Shown here in pieces: positions 1-7,550 of a stretch of 31,021 nt of DNA. The notes beneath the pieces are model-generated. The model did not search any database, was not told the DNA's origin, and was given only the letters and a program-made list of their open reading frames with translations. The position numbers were made by a program, and so were the translations under genes. This DNA comes from Archaeoglobaceae archaeon (GTDB lineage: Archaea; Halobacteriota; Archaeoglobi; Archaeoglobales; JdFR-42). The stretch spans positions 1 through 31,021 of the forward strand of contig WAJW01000166.1 in the NCBI GenBank assembly GCA_015523685.1. Reading direction: 5' to 3'. The number at the start of each line of letters is the position of its first letter. Positions within the stretch are counted from its first letter, which is position 1.

Positions 1-161
1 GCCCCGGGGAGATAACTATGCTGAACAATGAAATACGCGCTCACAAAACCTGAGATAAGAGCCAGCATGGTGATATGATTGGGCTTCAGCCCCAATTTCC
101 TGGCAATCACCGCAAAAGGCCTTATCAATTTTTCAATCTTTTCTTTTTCTCTGCTGAGCAT
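1..161 (-). CDS. CDP-alcohol phosphatidyltransferase, N-terminal part (cut by window edge)
   Basis: Only the first 53 or so codons are inside the window; the gene runs off the left edge. Translation from the ATG at 161 starts MLSREKEKIEKLIRPFAV and continues with KLGLKPNHITMLAL and a first hydrophobic helix (LALISGFVSAYFIV). A short charged N-terminus followed by a 'PN-x-IT' segment and a membrane helix is typical of the start of CDP-alcohol phosphatidyltransferases, which join a polar alcohol such as inositol phosphate, serine or glycerol phosphate to a CDP-activated lipid. The catalytic motif lies outside the window, so the substrate cannot be told. The start is supported by GGAGTG (minus strand of 167-172) five bases upstream. 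The gene lies 15 bp after the ubiD stop and is probably cotranscribed with it. Confidence 0.7.
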   Translation of the reverse strand, partial: MLSREKEKIEKLIRPFAVIARKLGLKPNHITMLALISGFVSAYFIVQHSYLPG

Positions 162-176
162 CGGATCACTCCGGAT

Positions 177-1619
177 TCACTTTAATAGCATATTTTTGAG
201 GTCCCCCCACACATCATCGATTCTCCTCTTCACCTCTTTATCCATTTCTATTTCATCCGGCCATTCTCTGTCATATCCCTCTCCCTTCCACTTTCGCGTT
301 GCATCTATTCCCATTTTTGATCCGAGAGATGGAAGTCCTGAGGCGTGATCAAGAACATCAGTCGGGGAAGATGGAATGATCAACACATCTCTATCCGGAT
401 CAATTCTCGAGAGGATAGCCCAGAGGACTTCGCCCATATTGTGCACATTCACGTCATGATCAACTACCGCAATTATCTTTGTGAGCATTGTACCCTCAAT
501 ACCCCAGAGACCCATCATCACCTTTTTTGCATGTCCGGGATACCTCTTCCTGATAGAAACTATGCAGAGGTTGTGAAAACCACCCTCAACAGGAAAATTG
601 ATATCCACTATCTCTGGAAACATCATTTTAAGGAAGGGAAGGAATATTCTTTCAGTTGCTTTACCCAGAAATGCATCCTCCTGAGGTGGTTTGCCCACCA
701 CAGTTGAGTGATATATCGGATTTTCCCGATGCGTTATGGCGGTGACATGAAAAACAGGGAACTTTTCTGGAGGGGTGTAGTATCCCGTATGGTCTCCAAA
801 TGGCCCCTCTACCCTTAGCTCATCCTTTTTAACATACCCCTCAATTACAATCTCGGCATGGGCAGGAACCTCAAGATCAACGGTTTCGCATTCAACCATC
901 CTCACTCTCTTTCCCCTTATAAACCCGGCAAAGGCCATTTCATTGAATCCCTCCGGGAGAGGTGCAGTTGCAGAATACAGAATTGCAGGATGAACACCGA
1001 TGGCCACAGCAACATCAAGCCTGTCTTCAGATTTCAAATAATGTAGTGCCCCATGCTTGTGCATGTGCCAGTGCATTCCGGTGGTTTTCCCATCATAAAC
1101 CTGCATCCTGTATACCCCTGCATTCATGAACCCCGTTTCAGGATCTTTGGTGAAAACAACGGGGAATGTTATAAACCTCCCCGCATCTCCAGGCCAGCAC
1201 TTAAGAATGGGGAATTTTGTGAGATCTGGATTGTCCATGATGACCTCCTTACAGCTCCCATCCCTTACCTTTTTGGGAAAAAAGCTCATTATCTGCCCTA
1301 CCTTTTTTATCTCTTTTATACCATCTGACAGGGATTTTATCTCGGGATAGAGCATGGAGACGAGTTTCTCCCCTATCTCCTCAAGCCTTTTATACCCCAG
1401 TGCCATCTTCATTCTTTCCATTGTGCCGAAAGCATTTGTGAGGACGGGTGTATCATACCCCCTTACGTTCTCAAAAAAAAGAGCTTTTCCACCCATTTTA
1501 ACCGTTCTATCTGTTATTTCGGTTATTTCCAGAATGGGACTTACCTCATGTTTTATCCTTGCAAGTTCACCCCTTTCATCAAGGATCCTTATAAATTCTC
1601 TGAGATCAGGATCTTTCAC
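177..1619 (-). CDS. UbiD family prenyl-FMN decarboxylase (possible anhydromevalonate phosphate decarboxylase)
   Basis: Full-length UbiD-fold decarboxylase of about 480 residues. Visible signatures are MNAGVYRMQV (near residue 165, with the conserved Asn and Arg), the His-rich TGMHWHMHKHGA, and EGPFGDHTGYYTPP (near residue 271), which holds the catalytic acidic residues. UbiD enzymes use prenylated FMN to decarboxylate unsaturated or aromatic acids. In archaea one UbiD homologue decarboxylates trans-anhydromevalonate 5-phosphate in the archaeal mevalonate route. Cotranscription with a CDP-alcohol phosphatidyltransferase (15 bp gap) hints at lipid synthesis, so that role is my preferred inference, but other acids cannot be excluded. 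The start is uncertain: GTG at 1619 gives MKDPDLREFIRIL, a usual UbiD N-terminus, and sits a few bases past the transcription start predicted from the TATA element at 1649-1659. A TTG at 1631 would add four residues. Confidence 0.9.
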   Translation of the reverse strand: MKDPDLREFIRILDERGELARIKHEVSPILEITEITDRTVKMGGKALFFENVRGYDTPVLTNAFGTMERMKMALGYKRLEEIGEKLVSMLYPEIKSLSDGIKEIKKVGQIMSFFPKKVRDGSCKEVIMDNPDLTKFPILKCWPGDAGRFITFPVVFTKDPETGFMNAGVYRMQVYDGKTTGMHWHMHKHGALHYLKSEDRLDVAVAIGVHPAILYSATAPLPEGFNEMAFAGFIRGKRVRMVECETVDLEVPAHAEIVIEGYVKKDELRVEGPFGDHTGYYTPPEKFPVFHVTAITHRENPIYHSTVVGKPPQEDAFLGKATERIFLPFLKMMFPEIVDINFPVEGGFHNLCIVSIRKRYPGHAKKVMMGLWGIEGTMLTKIIAVVDHDVNVHNMGEVLWAILSRIDPDRDVLIIPSSPTDVLDHASGLPSLGSKMGIDATRKWKGEGYDREWPDEIEMDKEVKRRIDDVWGDLKNMLLK

Positions 1620-1648
1620 ATTCGCACCCAATTACAAAATTCCAAAGG

Positions 1649-1659
1649 TTTAAATAAAT
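1649..1659. promoter_or_regulatory. Shared TATA element of the divergent ubiD / glcD-like pair
   Basis: TTTAAATAAAT lies in the 49-61 bp gap between the divergent genes. On the plus strand it is preceded by purine-rich CCAAAGG (BRE-like) and its centre is about 28 nt before the ATG at 1681, which predicts a leaderless mRNA. Read on the minus strand it is preceded by AGAAAAGA and sits 23 nt from TTG 1631 and about 35 nt from GTG 1619. No other TATA-like run exists in the gap. Confidence 0.6.
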
Positions 1660-1680
1660 CTTTTCTAACTGTGTTAAGGG

Positions 1681-3111
1681 ATGACCATGAATAACGATGC
1701 TCGCAAAGCCCTCCAGGAGGTTTTTGGTGAAAGAGTCAGTTTTGATTACGACGAGGCACTTCTGTACTCTCATGATCTTGCAACACTTCCAGATCAGGTC
1801 AATCTACTTTTAAGAACCATTCCCGAGGCGGTGGTTCTTCCTGAATCCAGAGAGGAGATCGCAAGACTTGTCAGGATTGCAAAGGCTCATCGGATTCCCA
1901 TTGTACCGAGGGGTGCTGGAAGCGGAGGATATGGAGGTGCGGTTCCGGTAAATGGTGGGATTGTCCTTGATTTATCCTACATGAGAGAGATCATCGAGAT
2001 CGATAAAGAGAATTTACTGGCAAAGGTTCAGCCCGGAGTGGTCTGGAAGGAGCTCGACAGAGAGCTCAATAAAACGGGGCTTTCATTGAGGGTGTATCCC
2101 ACAAGTGCTCCATCTGCAACGGTTGGAGGATGGGTCGCTCAGGGTGGATGGGGTGTTGGCAGTCTTGCATATGGATCGGTTGTGGATAATATTGAAAGCA
2201 TTGAGTATGTGGATGGAAAGGGAGAGATAATCTCGGTGGACTCAAGAGATGAAATAGAACTTGTCGCGGAATGTGAAGGTATAACCGGTATAATAACAGA
2301 AGTCACTTTGAAGATCAAACCGTACGAGTCCGTAACTCCAATTGTCGCCCAGTTTCCTTCGGCAGAGGCAATGGAATCTGCAATACGAGAAGTGATCCCG
2401 GAGACTCAACCCTATACCATTAACTTTGCAACTCCCGAATTCGTTGCACTCAAACAGGAGGCGATGAATCACTGGGAGATTGATGATAAATACACCGCCA
2501 TGTTCGCTTTTGAGGGTGAAGATGAAACGAAAGTGGAGAGAACGGGCAATATCGTGAAAAAATACCTTGGCGAGGTTCTGGATGAAGAGGTTTCTGAATT
2601 TGAATGGAATGAGAGATTCTATCCGATGAGATTGAAGAGACTCGGACCTTCAGTTGTGCCGGGAGAGGCGATAATCCCGGTTGAAAGAATATCTGAATTT
2701 CTGAACGCGGTGGAAAAAGATCTCAGAGGTTACACAATCGGAATTGAGGGGTGGGTTACTGGCGAAAATTCCGCATCAGTCCTTGCATTTTTCCTTGATG
2801 ACGAGAGGGATTTCAGATTTGGAATGAGCTTCGGGAAGTCCATGATGATCCTCTCTCTCGCCAGAAAATTCGGAGGAAAGCCCTATTCCACCGGTTTATG
2901 GTTATCACATGAGGCAGAAAATTACTTCGGGAAGGACAGGCTTAGAAAGATAATGGACTACAAGAAAAGATCAGACCCGGCCGGTATTCTGAATCCCGGA
3001 AAAATACTTCCTGCGAAAATTCCAAAATTCCCCATAATCAAGATGAGCACAATGATGAAACTGAGCTCACCTTTCATGAAAATAGGAGGAAAGCTTGCCG
3101 GAAAGCGGTGA
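1681..3111 (+). CDS. FAD-binding oxidoreductase, GlcD / D-lactate dehydrogenase-like
   Basis: A 476-residue flavoprotein of the GlcD/VAO group. The PCMH FAD-binding domain covers roughly residues 30-215 and shows VPRGAGSGGYGGAVP, GGIVLDLSYM and the PTSAPSATVGGWVAQGGWG loop. The C-terminal FAD-oxidase cap ends with DPAGILNPGKI. Relatives oxidise 2-hydroxy acids (glycolate, D-lactate, hydroxyglutarate); the substrate is not evident. There is no C-terminal cysteine-rich iron-sulfur domain, so a partner or quinone would take the electrons. The tail after the NPGK motif is hydrophobic-basic (MMKLSSPFMKIGGKLAGKR) and may hold the protein to the membrane. The ATG at 1681 has no ribosome site but follows a TATA box at leaderless distance. 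A hotdog thioesterase follows after 4 bp, suggesting acyl-CoA or 2-hydroxyacyl metabolism. Confidence 0.85.
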   Translation: MTMNNDARKALQEVFGERVSFDYDEALLYSHDLATLPDQVNLLLRTIPEAVVLPESREEIARLVRIAKAHRIPIVPRGAGSGGYGGAVPVNGGIVLDLSYMREIIEIDKENLLAKVQPGVVWKELDRELNKTGLSLRVYPTSAPSATVGGWVAQGGWGVGSLAYGSVVDNIESIEYVDGKGEIISVDSRDEIELVAECEGITGIITEVTLKIKPYESVTPIVAQFPSAEAMESAIREVIPETQPYTINFATPEFVALKQEAMNHWEIDDKYTAMFAFEGEDETKVERTGNIVKKYLGEVLDEEVSEFEWNERFYPMRLKRLGPSVVPGEAIIPVERISEFLNAVEKDLRGYTIGIEGWVTGENSASVLAFFLDDERDFRFGMSFGKSMMILSLARKFGGKPYSTGLWLSHEAENYFGKDRLRKIMDYKKRSDPAGILNPGKILPAKIPKFPIIKMSTMMKLSSPFMKIGGKLAGKR

Positions 3112-3115
3112 AAGG

Positions 3116-3538
3116 ATGAATGACGAACTTTTAAGAATTTTTAATTCAGACCCCTATCTCAACCACATGAATTTCAGGATTCTGGAGGTAAAAGAGGGTT
3201 ATGCAAGAGTTGAAGGGAGGGTGGAAAAACATCATCTGAATTTTAACGGGGTCTGCCATGGAGGATACATCTTTTCCCTTGCGGATGTGGCATTCTCCTT
3301 TGCAAGCAATTCACGTAATCAGAAAGCCTTTGCAGTATCCATATCTGTTGAATACATCAGGGGGGCGAAAGAAGGTGACATCCTCACCGCTACAGCGGAA
3401 GAAACAGGATCTGCAGGCAGACTGGGATTCTATGACATGACGGTAATGAGAAATGGGGAGACCATAGCAAAATTCCAGGCAATAGTGTACAGAAAGAAGG
3501 AGGCTATCCTTCAGCCAGGTGCTGGTTCTACAGCCTGA
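3116..3538 (+). CDS. PaaI-type hotdog thioesterase
   Basis: A single hotdog domain of 140 residues. The signature NFNGVCHGGYIFSLADVAFSFA (around residues 42-63) has the HGG and the catalytic acid in LAD typical of PaaI/phenylacetyl-CoA thioesterases; the second half has AFAVSISVEYIRGAKEGD. Such enzymes hydrolyse acyl-CoA thioesters in the cytoplasm and often rescue CoA from dead-end intermediates. The ATG at 3116 is preferred over an in-frame TTG at 3095: it has GCGGTG upstream and leaves the preceding oxidase (stop at 3111) without overlap. It is probably translated from the same mRNA as the oxidase. Its 3' end overlaps the convergent isomerase gene by 11 bp. Confidence 0.88.
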   Translation: MNDELLRIFNSDPYLNHMNFRILEVKEGYARVEGRVEKHHLNFNGVCHGGYIFSLADVAFSFASNSRNQKAFAVSISVEYIRGAKEGDILTATAEETGSAGRLGFYDMTVMRNGETIAKFQAIVYRKKEAILQPGAGSTA

Positions 3539-4295
3539 GTCCGTGATTTCTCAGAAATTCCAGAGCCTTAAATCCGTCCTTGAAACTCTTTATCTCCATA
3601 ACACAGAGACCATGATCCATCTTCTTCAATTCAGGCAGGACCTCATCCCATTCAACACATCCTTCCCCTGGAGGCCTGTGCAGATCCTTTTTACCATCGT
3701 TATCGTGGACATGAATATGGGAAATGAAATCCAGCTTTGAGAGGAATTTTTTTACATATCCGGTTGTGTTGGCATGGCCAACGTCGAATACAATCCCGCA
3801 CTCCGCCTCGCAGGCGTGGATCAGACCTTCAAGCTCTTCATAGGTCTTGCACATGGTATGCCTCATATCAGGCATGTTCTCAACACACACCCTGATTCCA
3901 TGATCCTCTGCAAACCCCCCGATATCTCTGAAAGCCTTAACGTTCAGTTCCCACGCCTTATCGGGAAAATAGAAGCCCCATGGTTTCAAATGTCCGGGAT
4001 GTATAACGAGTACATCCGAAAACCTTGAAGATAATTCAACAGCTCTCTTTATTATTTCAATGCTCTTTTCCCTCATAGCTGGATCCAGACTTGCCGGGTT
4101 TATATCTGAAAATGGAGCGTGAAAAGTCAGATCGAGATCCAGTGAGGATACGATGACTTCGACCATCTCCACCTCTCTGTTCATGTTTCCTGAGTCAAAA
4201 ACAACCTCCCAGTGTTTTAATCCCGTGCAATCAATAAATTCTGCCAGCTTTTCTGGTTCTCTTTTCCAGCCTGTGTATGACACTCCAAGTTTCAG
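3528..4295 (-). CDS. Xylose-isomerase-like TIM-barrel protein (AP-endonuclease 2 fold), likely CTG start
   Basis: About 255 residues in the AP_endonuc_2 / sugar isomerase fold. Metal-binding positions expected for the family are visible in LTFHAPFSDI, VCVENMPDMRHTM, GIVFDVGHANTTG, ISHIHVHDNDGKKD and CVMEIKSFKD, giving His/Glu/Asp/His/Glu ligands. Members are sugar or sugar-phosphate isomerases/epimerases or endonuclease IV-type enzymes; the sequence does not decide. Last gene of a four-gene operon. The first standard start codon is GTG at 4283, but it has no well-placed ribosome site. The CTG at 4295 gives MKLGVSYTGW, a complete first barrel strand, and lies five bases after GGAGGTG, overlapping the previous stop as CTGA. 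The 3' end overlaps the convergent thioesterase gene by 11 bp. Confidence 0.8.
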   Translation of the reverse strand: MKLGVSYTGWKREPEKLAEFIDCTGLKHWEVVFDSGNMNREVEMVEVIVSSLDLDLTFHAPFSDINPASLDPAMREKSIEIIKRAVELSSRFSDVLVIHPGHLKPWGFYFPDKAWELNVKAFRDIGGFAEDHGIRVCVENMPDMRHTMCKTYEELEGLIHACEAECGIVFDVGHANTTGYVKKFLSKLDFISHIHVHDNDGKKDLHRPPGEGCVEWDEVLPELKKMDHGLCVMEIKSFKDGFKALEFLRNHGLRL

Positions 4296-4693
4296 GGCAC
4301 CACCTCCTTCACAGGCCTTCCATCTTCAGTTGGAGGAGCCAGATAGTCAATGGCGAGATCCAGATCATCACTCTCTATTTCCACAACCAGTGGGGAAAGT
4401 ATTGCATTTTCATCGGTAAAATTTATCTTTCCAGCATATGCAGCCTGTTTGTTCAGATAGATCACAGTCCTCCCATTTTTTCTGCCCTTCACCATCATGC
4501 CCCTCGCCGCATCGAGAATCCTCTGGGCTCTGAGCTTTTCTCGGAACACATCCGGAGAATCTGTTTCACCCCTCAGATACCTTCCCTCTCTTTTCAGCTC
4601 TGCATCCGGAAAGATGTTTTCAATGGCTTTCCTGACCTTCTCTTCATCTTCAGTGGGGTTAATAACCGTCCGTATGCGAATTCTCAGCTTCAA
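4292..4693 (-). CDS. UPF0201 (DUF54-type) protein
   Basis: 133 residues starting MKLRIRIRTVINPTEDEEKV and containing LRAQRILDAARGMMVKG and ENAILSPLVVEIESDDLDLAIDYLAPP. This matches the archaeal UPF0201 family, small alpha/beta proteins related to ribosomal L5-like folds and suspected of RNA binding; function unproven. The start codon is TTG (4693), seven bases after GGAGG, overlapping the UPF0200 stop as TTGA, so translation is coupled. From memory, in Archaeoglobus fulgidus the UPF0200 and UPF0201 parts form one fused protein; here they are two genes in the same order, which supports a shared role. Confidence 0.8.
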   Translation of the reverse strand: MKLRIRIRTVINPTEDEEKVRKAIENIFPDAELKREGRYLRGETDSPDVFREKLRAQRILDAARGMMVKGRKNGRTVIYLNKQAAYAGKINFTDENAILSPLVVEIESDDLDLAIDYLAPPTEDGRPVKEVVP

Positions 4694-5241
4694 CCCAGAT
4701 CCTCCAGAAGTCTTCTGATTTTTTCTCTGAAATCCTCAAGGGTTCCGGTATTCTCAATTTTTATATCTGCCTCTTCCAGAGCCTCTCCCATCCCCCATGA
4801 AAGTTCTCTCCTGTCTCTTTCGAGGAGCTCCTCGATGCTCGCAACATCATCTTCTCTTTTTCTCTTTCTCGCCCTTTCATATCTCATTTCAGGAGGTGCG
4901 GTTATGGAAATGAGTATAAAATCCTCTCCGAACTCTTTTTTAAATCTGTTTACCTCATCAATGCTTCTTATACCATCTATGATGAGAATTGAGTCATCAT
5001 CGATCCCCTGATCTTTTATTTTCTGTATGCATCTTCTTGCTATGACATCCTTTCCTTCCTTCTCCCTTAACTCTGTGGCAACACTCCCTACAATCCTGTC
5101 CTCCATCTGAAGTCCCCTTTTCATCACTTCCTCTCTAACCACATCCCCCATCACTATAACCCTGTATCCCAGCTCACGTGCAATTCTCGCCGCCTCTGAT
5201 TTTCCTGCAAGAGGCTTTCCGGCAAAAGCTATTATCTTCAA
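4690..5241 (-). CDS. UPF0200 family P-loop nucleotide kinase-like protein
   Basis: 183 residues of an adenylate-kinase-like P-loop fold. The Walker A is GKPLAGKSEAA (residues 7-17), followed by GYRVIVMGDVVREEV, the acidic ILIIDGIRS (Walker B region) and a lid rich in Arg/Lys (RYERARKRKREDD). It was long compared with dephospho-CoA kinase and CMP kinase, but the archaeal dephospho-CoA kinase known to me is a different family, so the substrate is open. The start is TTG at 5241, preceded by AAGGAGG and overlapping the preceding gene's stop as TTGA. Middle gene of the four-gene operon; directly followed by its usual partner UPF0201. Confidence 0.82.
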   Translation of the reverse strand: MKIIAFAGKPLAGKSEAARIARELGYRVIVMGDVVREEVMKRGLQMEDRIVGSVATELREKEGKDVIARRCIQKIKDQGIDDDSILIIDGIRSIDEVNRFKKEFGEDFILISITAPPEMRYERARKRKREDDVASIEELLERDRRELSWGMGEALEEADIKIENTGTLEDFREKIRRLLEDLG

Positions 5242-5939
5242 GCCATATACCTCCTTTTCAGATAACTGAATGTTTCTTCAAATTCTTTGAATGTTCCGAT
5301 CCCAACTGCCACCCCATCAGCATGCTCAATTGCAAAATCCAAATCCTCAAGTGAAAGGCTCCCTGCCCCGAGAGGTTTCATGGCAATCACCTTTTTTCCC
5401 ATTTCCCTGATCTCTTTCACGATCTCCAGAACCCGATCCCGATTTCCCATGAAAATTCCCATTCTGTTTATGGGAACAAGATATAACATGGCCTGCTCAA
5501 TGTTCATTACCTCTCTCAGAGTTCTCACGGGATTGTGAGTCGCAACTCCGCCGATATATCCTGTTTCAGTCACAATTTCAAGATATCTTTCAATCTCCTC
5601 TCTGAGCCTTCCATCAACCCTTGATGCATGAAGGAGGACAGCTTTGCATTCAACATCCCCGATTTCATCAATCTCCTTTTCAAAATTCCTGATACCTGCA
5701 GAAACGATACATTCAATTCCCGTTTCCCTGAGAGCTTTAAGTATTTCAGGAAATGGTATGGCCTGAACACCTGCCGAATACTCCCCCGCCATTTCAAATG
5801 CCCTGACGAGATTGCCGTGATTTTTCAACCAGTAGTCTCTGTAACCTCTGGCTCTCTCCCCAAACTGGCCACCCCCTATGAACGGGCTCGTTCCAAGATA
5901 ATACACGGGTAATTTTGTCCTGCCTATTTTAAGTTTCAT
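5238..5939 (-). CDS. Aldo/keto reductase-like TIM-barrel protein
   Basis: 233 residues. The beginning GRTKLPVYYLGTSPFIGGGQFG, the repeated strand ends (VLLHASRVDG, VATHNPVRTL, VIAMKPLGAGSLS) and the final VAVGIGTFKEFEET resemble an aldo/keto reductase barrel, including the typical 'KPLGAG' near strand 7. It is short for the family (usually about 280-330) and I do not see a clear Asp-Tyr-Lys-His catalytic tetrad, so it may be a non-redox barrel. First gene of the operon with the UPF0200, UPF0201 and isomerase genes. The ATG at 5939 lies about 28 nt from the TATA element at 5963-5971, predicting a leaderless mRNA; no ribosome site precedes it. Confidence 0.65.
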   Translation of the reverse strand: MKLKIGRTKLPVYYLGTSPFIGGGQFGERARGYRDYWLKNHGNLVRAFEMAGEYSAGVQAIPFPEILKALRETGIECIVSAGIRNFEKEIDEIGDVECKAVLLHASRVDGRLREEIERYLEIVTETGYIGGVATHNPVRTLREVMNIEQAMLYLVPINRMGIFMGNRDRVLEIVKEIREMGKKVIAMKPLGAGSLSLEDLDFAIEHADGVAVGIGTFKEFEETFSYLKRRYMA

Positions 5940-5962
5940 TGAAAATCTGAAACCGGGTAAAG

Positions 5963-5971
5963 ATATTTAAA
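5963..5971. promoter_or_regulatory. Shared TATA element of the divergent AKR-like operon / tfx pair
   Basis: ATATTTAAA in a 55 bp gap. Its centre (5967) is 28 nt from the ATG at 5939 on the minus strand and 28 nt from the ATG at 5995 on the plus strand, so the gap is symmetric around it. GTAAAG precedes it on the plus strand as a BRE-like element. Confidence 0.65.
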
Positions 5972-5994
5972 GGTTGATGGAGCAGTTGAGTTTA

Positions 5995-6417
5995 ATGGAA
6001 TCATTTTTAACTGAGTTACAGAGGAAAATACTTGAGTTACGGGCCAGAAACATGACACAGGAAGAGATAGCAAAAATAATGGGAACCACCAAAGCAAATA
6101 TATCGATAATCGAGAAGAGGGCGAGGAAGAATATTGAAAAGGCCATGAATACCATTTCCATTTGGGAGGAGATAAACTCCATCCTGAGCATCCATGTCCA
6201 TTCCGGGACGGATCTGTTTAACATCCCGGATTTTATCTACAGAGAGGGAGACAGAATGGGTATAAAGGTTCCACTGACAACTGTAGAGATCATATCTTCC
6301 ATAGCAGAGAGAGCAGGAGAAGTTGTAGAAAACAGAGTTTTGAAGACACCCATAAAGGTGTTCATAACCCGTGACAACAGAATAGGTGTCCGGATACTTG
6401 AGCATGATGAAGAATGA
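5995..6417 (+). CDS. tfx: Tfx family DNA-binding protein
   Basis: 140 residues. The N-terminal half MESFLTELQRKILELRAR followed by MTQEEIAKIMGTTKANISI and EKRARKN is a sigma-70 region 4-like helix-turn-helix of the Tfx family, first described in Methanothermobacter, where Tfx binds near the fmdECB operon. The C-terminal half (TTVEIISSIAERAGEVVENRVLKTPIKVFITRDNRIGVRIL) is the Tfx-specific domain. In-frame TTG 5974 and ATG 5977 lie upstream, but ATG 5995 matches the family N-terminus and lies 28 nt from the TATA centre, so the mRNA is probably leaderless. No molybdenum/tungsten formylmethanofuran dehydrogenase gene is nearby; the target here is unknown. The gene is followed 58 bp later by purC. 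Confidence 0.88.
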   Translation: MESFLTELQRKILELRARNMTQEEIAKIMGTTKANISIIEKRARKNIEKAMNTISIWEEINSILSIHVHSGTDLFNIPDFIYREGDRMGIKVPLTTVEIISSIAERAGEVVENRVLKTPIKVFITRDNRIGVRILEHDEE

Positions 6418-6475
6418 GATTCACTGTATCAAAACCTATTTGAGCGTGATGTACAACTCAAAACAGGTGCTTTGA

Positions 6476-7525
6476 ATGGGGAGTGTAAAGGATCTTGAGG
6501 TGATTGAGAGACCACATGGAATAAAAATGGGCAGGGGAAGATTTCACTTTTCGGATAGATTTTCTGTCTTTGACTGGGGACCCATGCCGGATGAGATCCC
6601 CGATAAGGGAAGGGCATTGTGTGTAACATCCTCCTATTTTTTCGAAAGGCTCGAGGAAAGGGGCGTGCGTACCCATTACATCGGCATAGTTGAAAATGGA
6701 AAAGTGAGACACCTCGATGAACTGGATGGCCCTTCAGACGTCATGGAGATCAGGCTTGTGAGGGTTATCCGACCGAACGTTATGCAAGGGAGTTATGATT
6801 ACACTCCGGTGGCCAGTGCAGAAAGAAACTATCTTATCCCTATTGAGTTTATTTACAGAAACTCCCTTCCGGAGGGGAGTTCGGTTTTTGAGAGATTGAA
6901 AAAAGGACTGAGAATAGAGTATCTTGGCCTTAACAGGATTCCAGATCCAGGAGAGAGACTTGAAAAACCCATATTCGATGTCAGCACAAAACTGGAGGAT
7001 ACCGACAGATACATTACATGGGATGAGGCCAGAGAACTGGGGGGGCTGAGCGAGGAAGAGATCGAAGAGATTAAGAAAATTCTGGCTACTGTCAGCAATG
7101 TTGTTAATGAAAGGATCAGCAAAGCTGGCCTGTGGAACGATGATGGGAAGATTGAGATGGCCTTTGACTCAGAAAGAAAGCTTATGGTCGTCGATTCCGT
7201 TGGAACTCTCGATGAATGCAGGTTTACATACGGTGGAAGGCATGTGAGCAAGGAGATATTGAGAATGATTTACAGGAAAACACAGTGGTACGATGAGATA
7301 TGCAGGGCAAAAGAGAGATCCATGGGTGACTGGAGGAAACTGTGTTCTCCCCCACCACCTCTCCCCGGAGAAGTAATAGAATCCATAGGCAATCTCTACA
7401 AATCAATGTCAGATGAGATCACCGGAATGAGATTCTTTGATTCACCACCTCTCAGAAAGGTTCTTAAAGACGTTTTCAACACTCTCATGGAGTTTGAAGA
7501 GAGAGCAAAAAATACAAATTTATGA
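6476..7525 (+). CDS. purC: SAICAR synthetase, long archaeal form
   Basis: Phosphoribosylaminoimidazole-succinocarboxamide synthase, the ATP-dependent joining of aspartate to CAIR in purine synthesis. Recognisable motifs are GRGRFHFSDRFSVFDWG with EIPDKGRAL (N-terminal ATP-binding part), LIPIEFIYRNSLPEGSSVFE, KPIFDVSTKLEDTDRYI and KIEMAFDSERKLMVVDSVGT followed by DECRF, in the order seen in PurC. At 349 residues it is about 110 longer than usual bacterial PurC (near 240); the extra part is mostly a C-terminal helical tail after the DECRF motif. The ATG at 6476 has AGGTG eight bases upstream. It is followed by a small unknown gene and truA in the same direction. Confidence 0.85.
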   Translation: MGSVKDLEVIERPHGIKMGRGRFHFSDRFSVFDWGPMPDEIPDKGRALCVTSSYFFERLEERGVRTHYIGIVENGKVRHLDELDGPSDVMEIRLVRVIRPNVMQGSYDYTPVASAERNYLIPIEFIYRNSLPEGSSVFERLKKGLRIEYLGLNRIPDPGERLEKPIFDVSTKLEDTDRYITWDEARELGGLSEEEIEEIKKILATVSNVVNERISKAGLWNDDGKIEMAFDSERKLMVVDSVGTLDECRFTYGGRHVSKEILRMIYRKTQWYDEICRAKERSMGDWRKLCSPPPPLPGEVIESIGNLYKSMSDEITGMRFFDSPPLRKVLKDVFNTLMEFEERAKNTNL

Positions 7526-7550
7526 AGGGTGGAATCAGTCTGGTGGTTTG

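Noticed and set aside
4277..5011. Long 244-codon frame on the plus strand
   Set aside because: It is antisense to the UPF0200/UPF0201 genes, Ser/Leu-rich, with no ribosome site or family.
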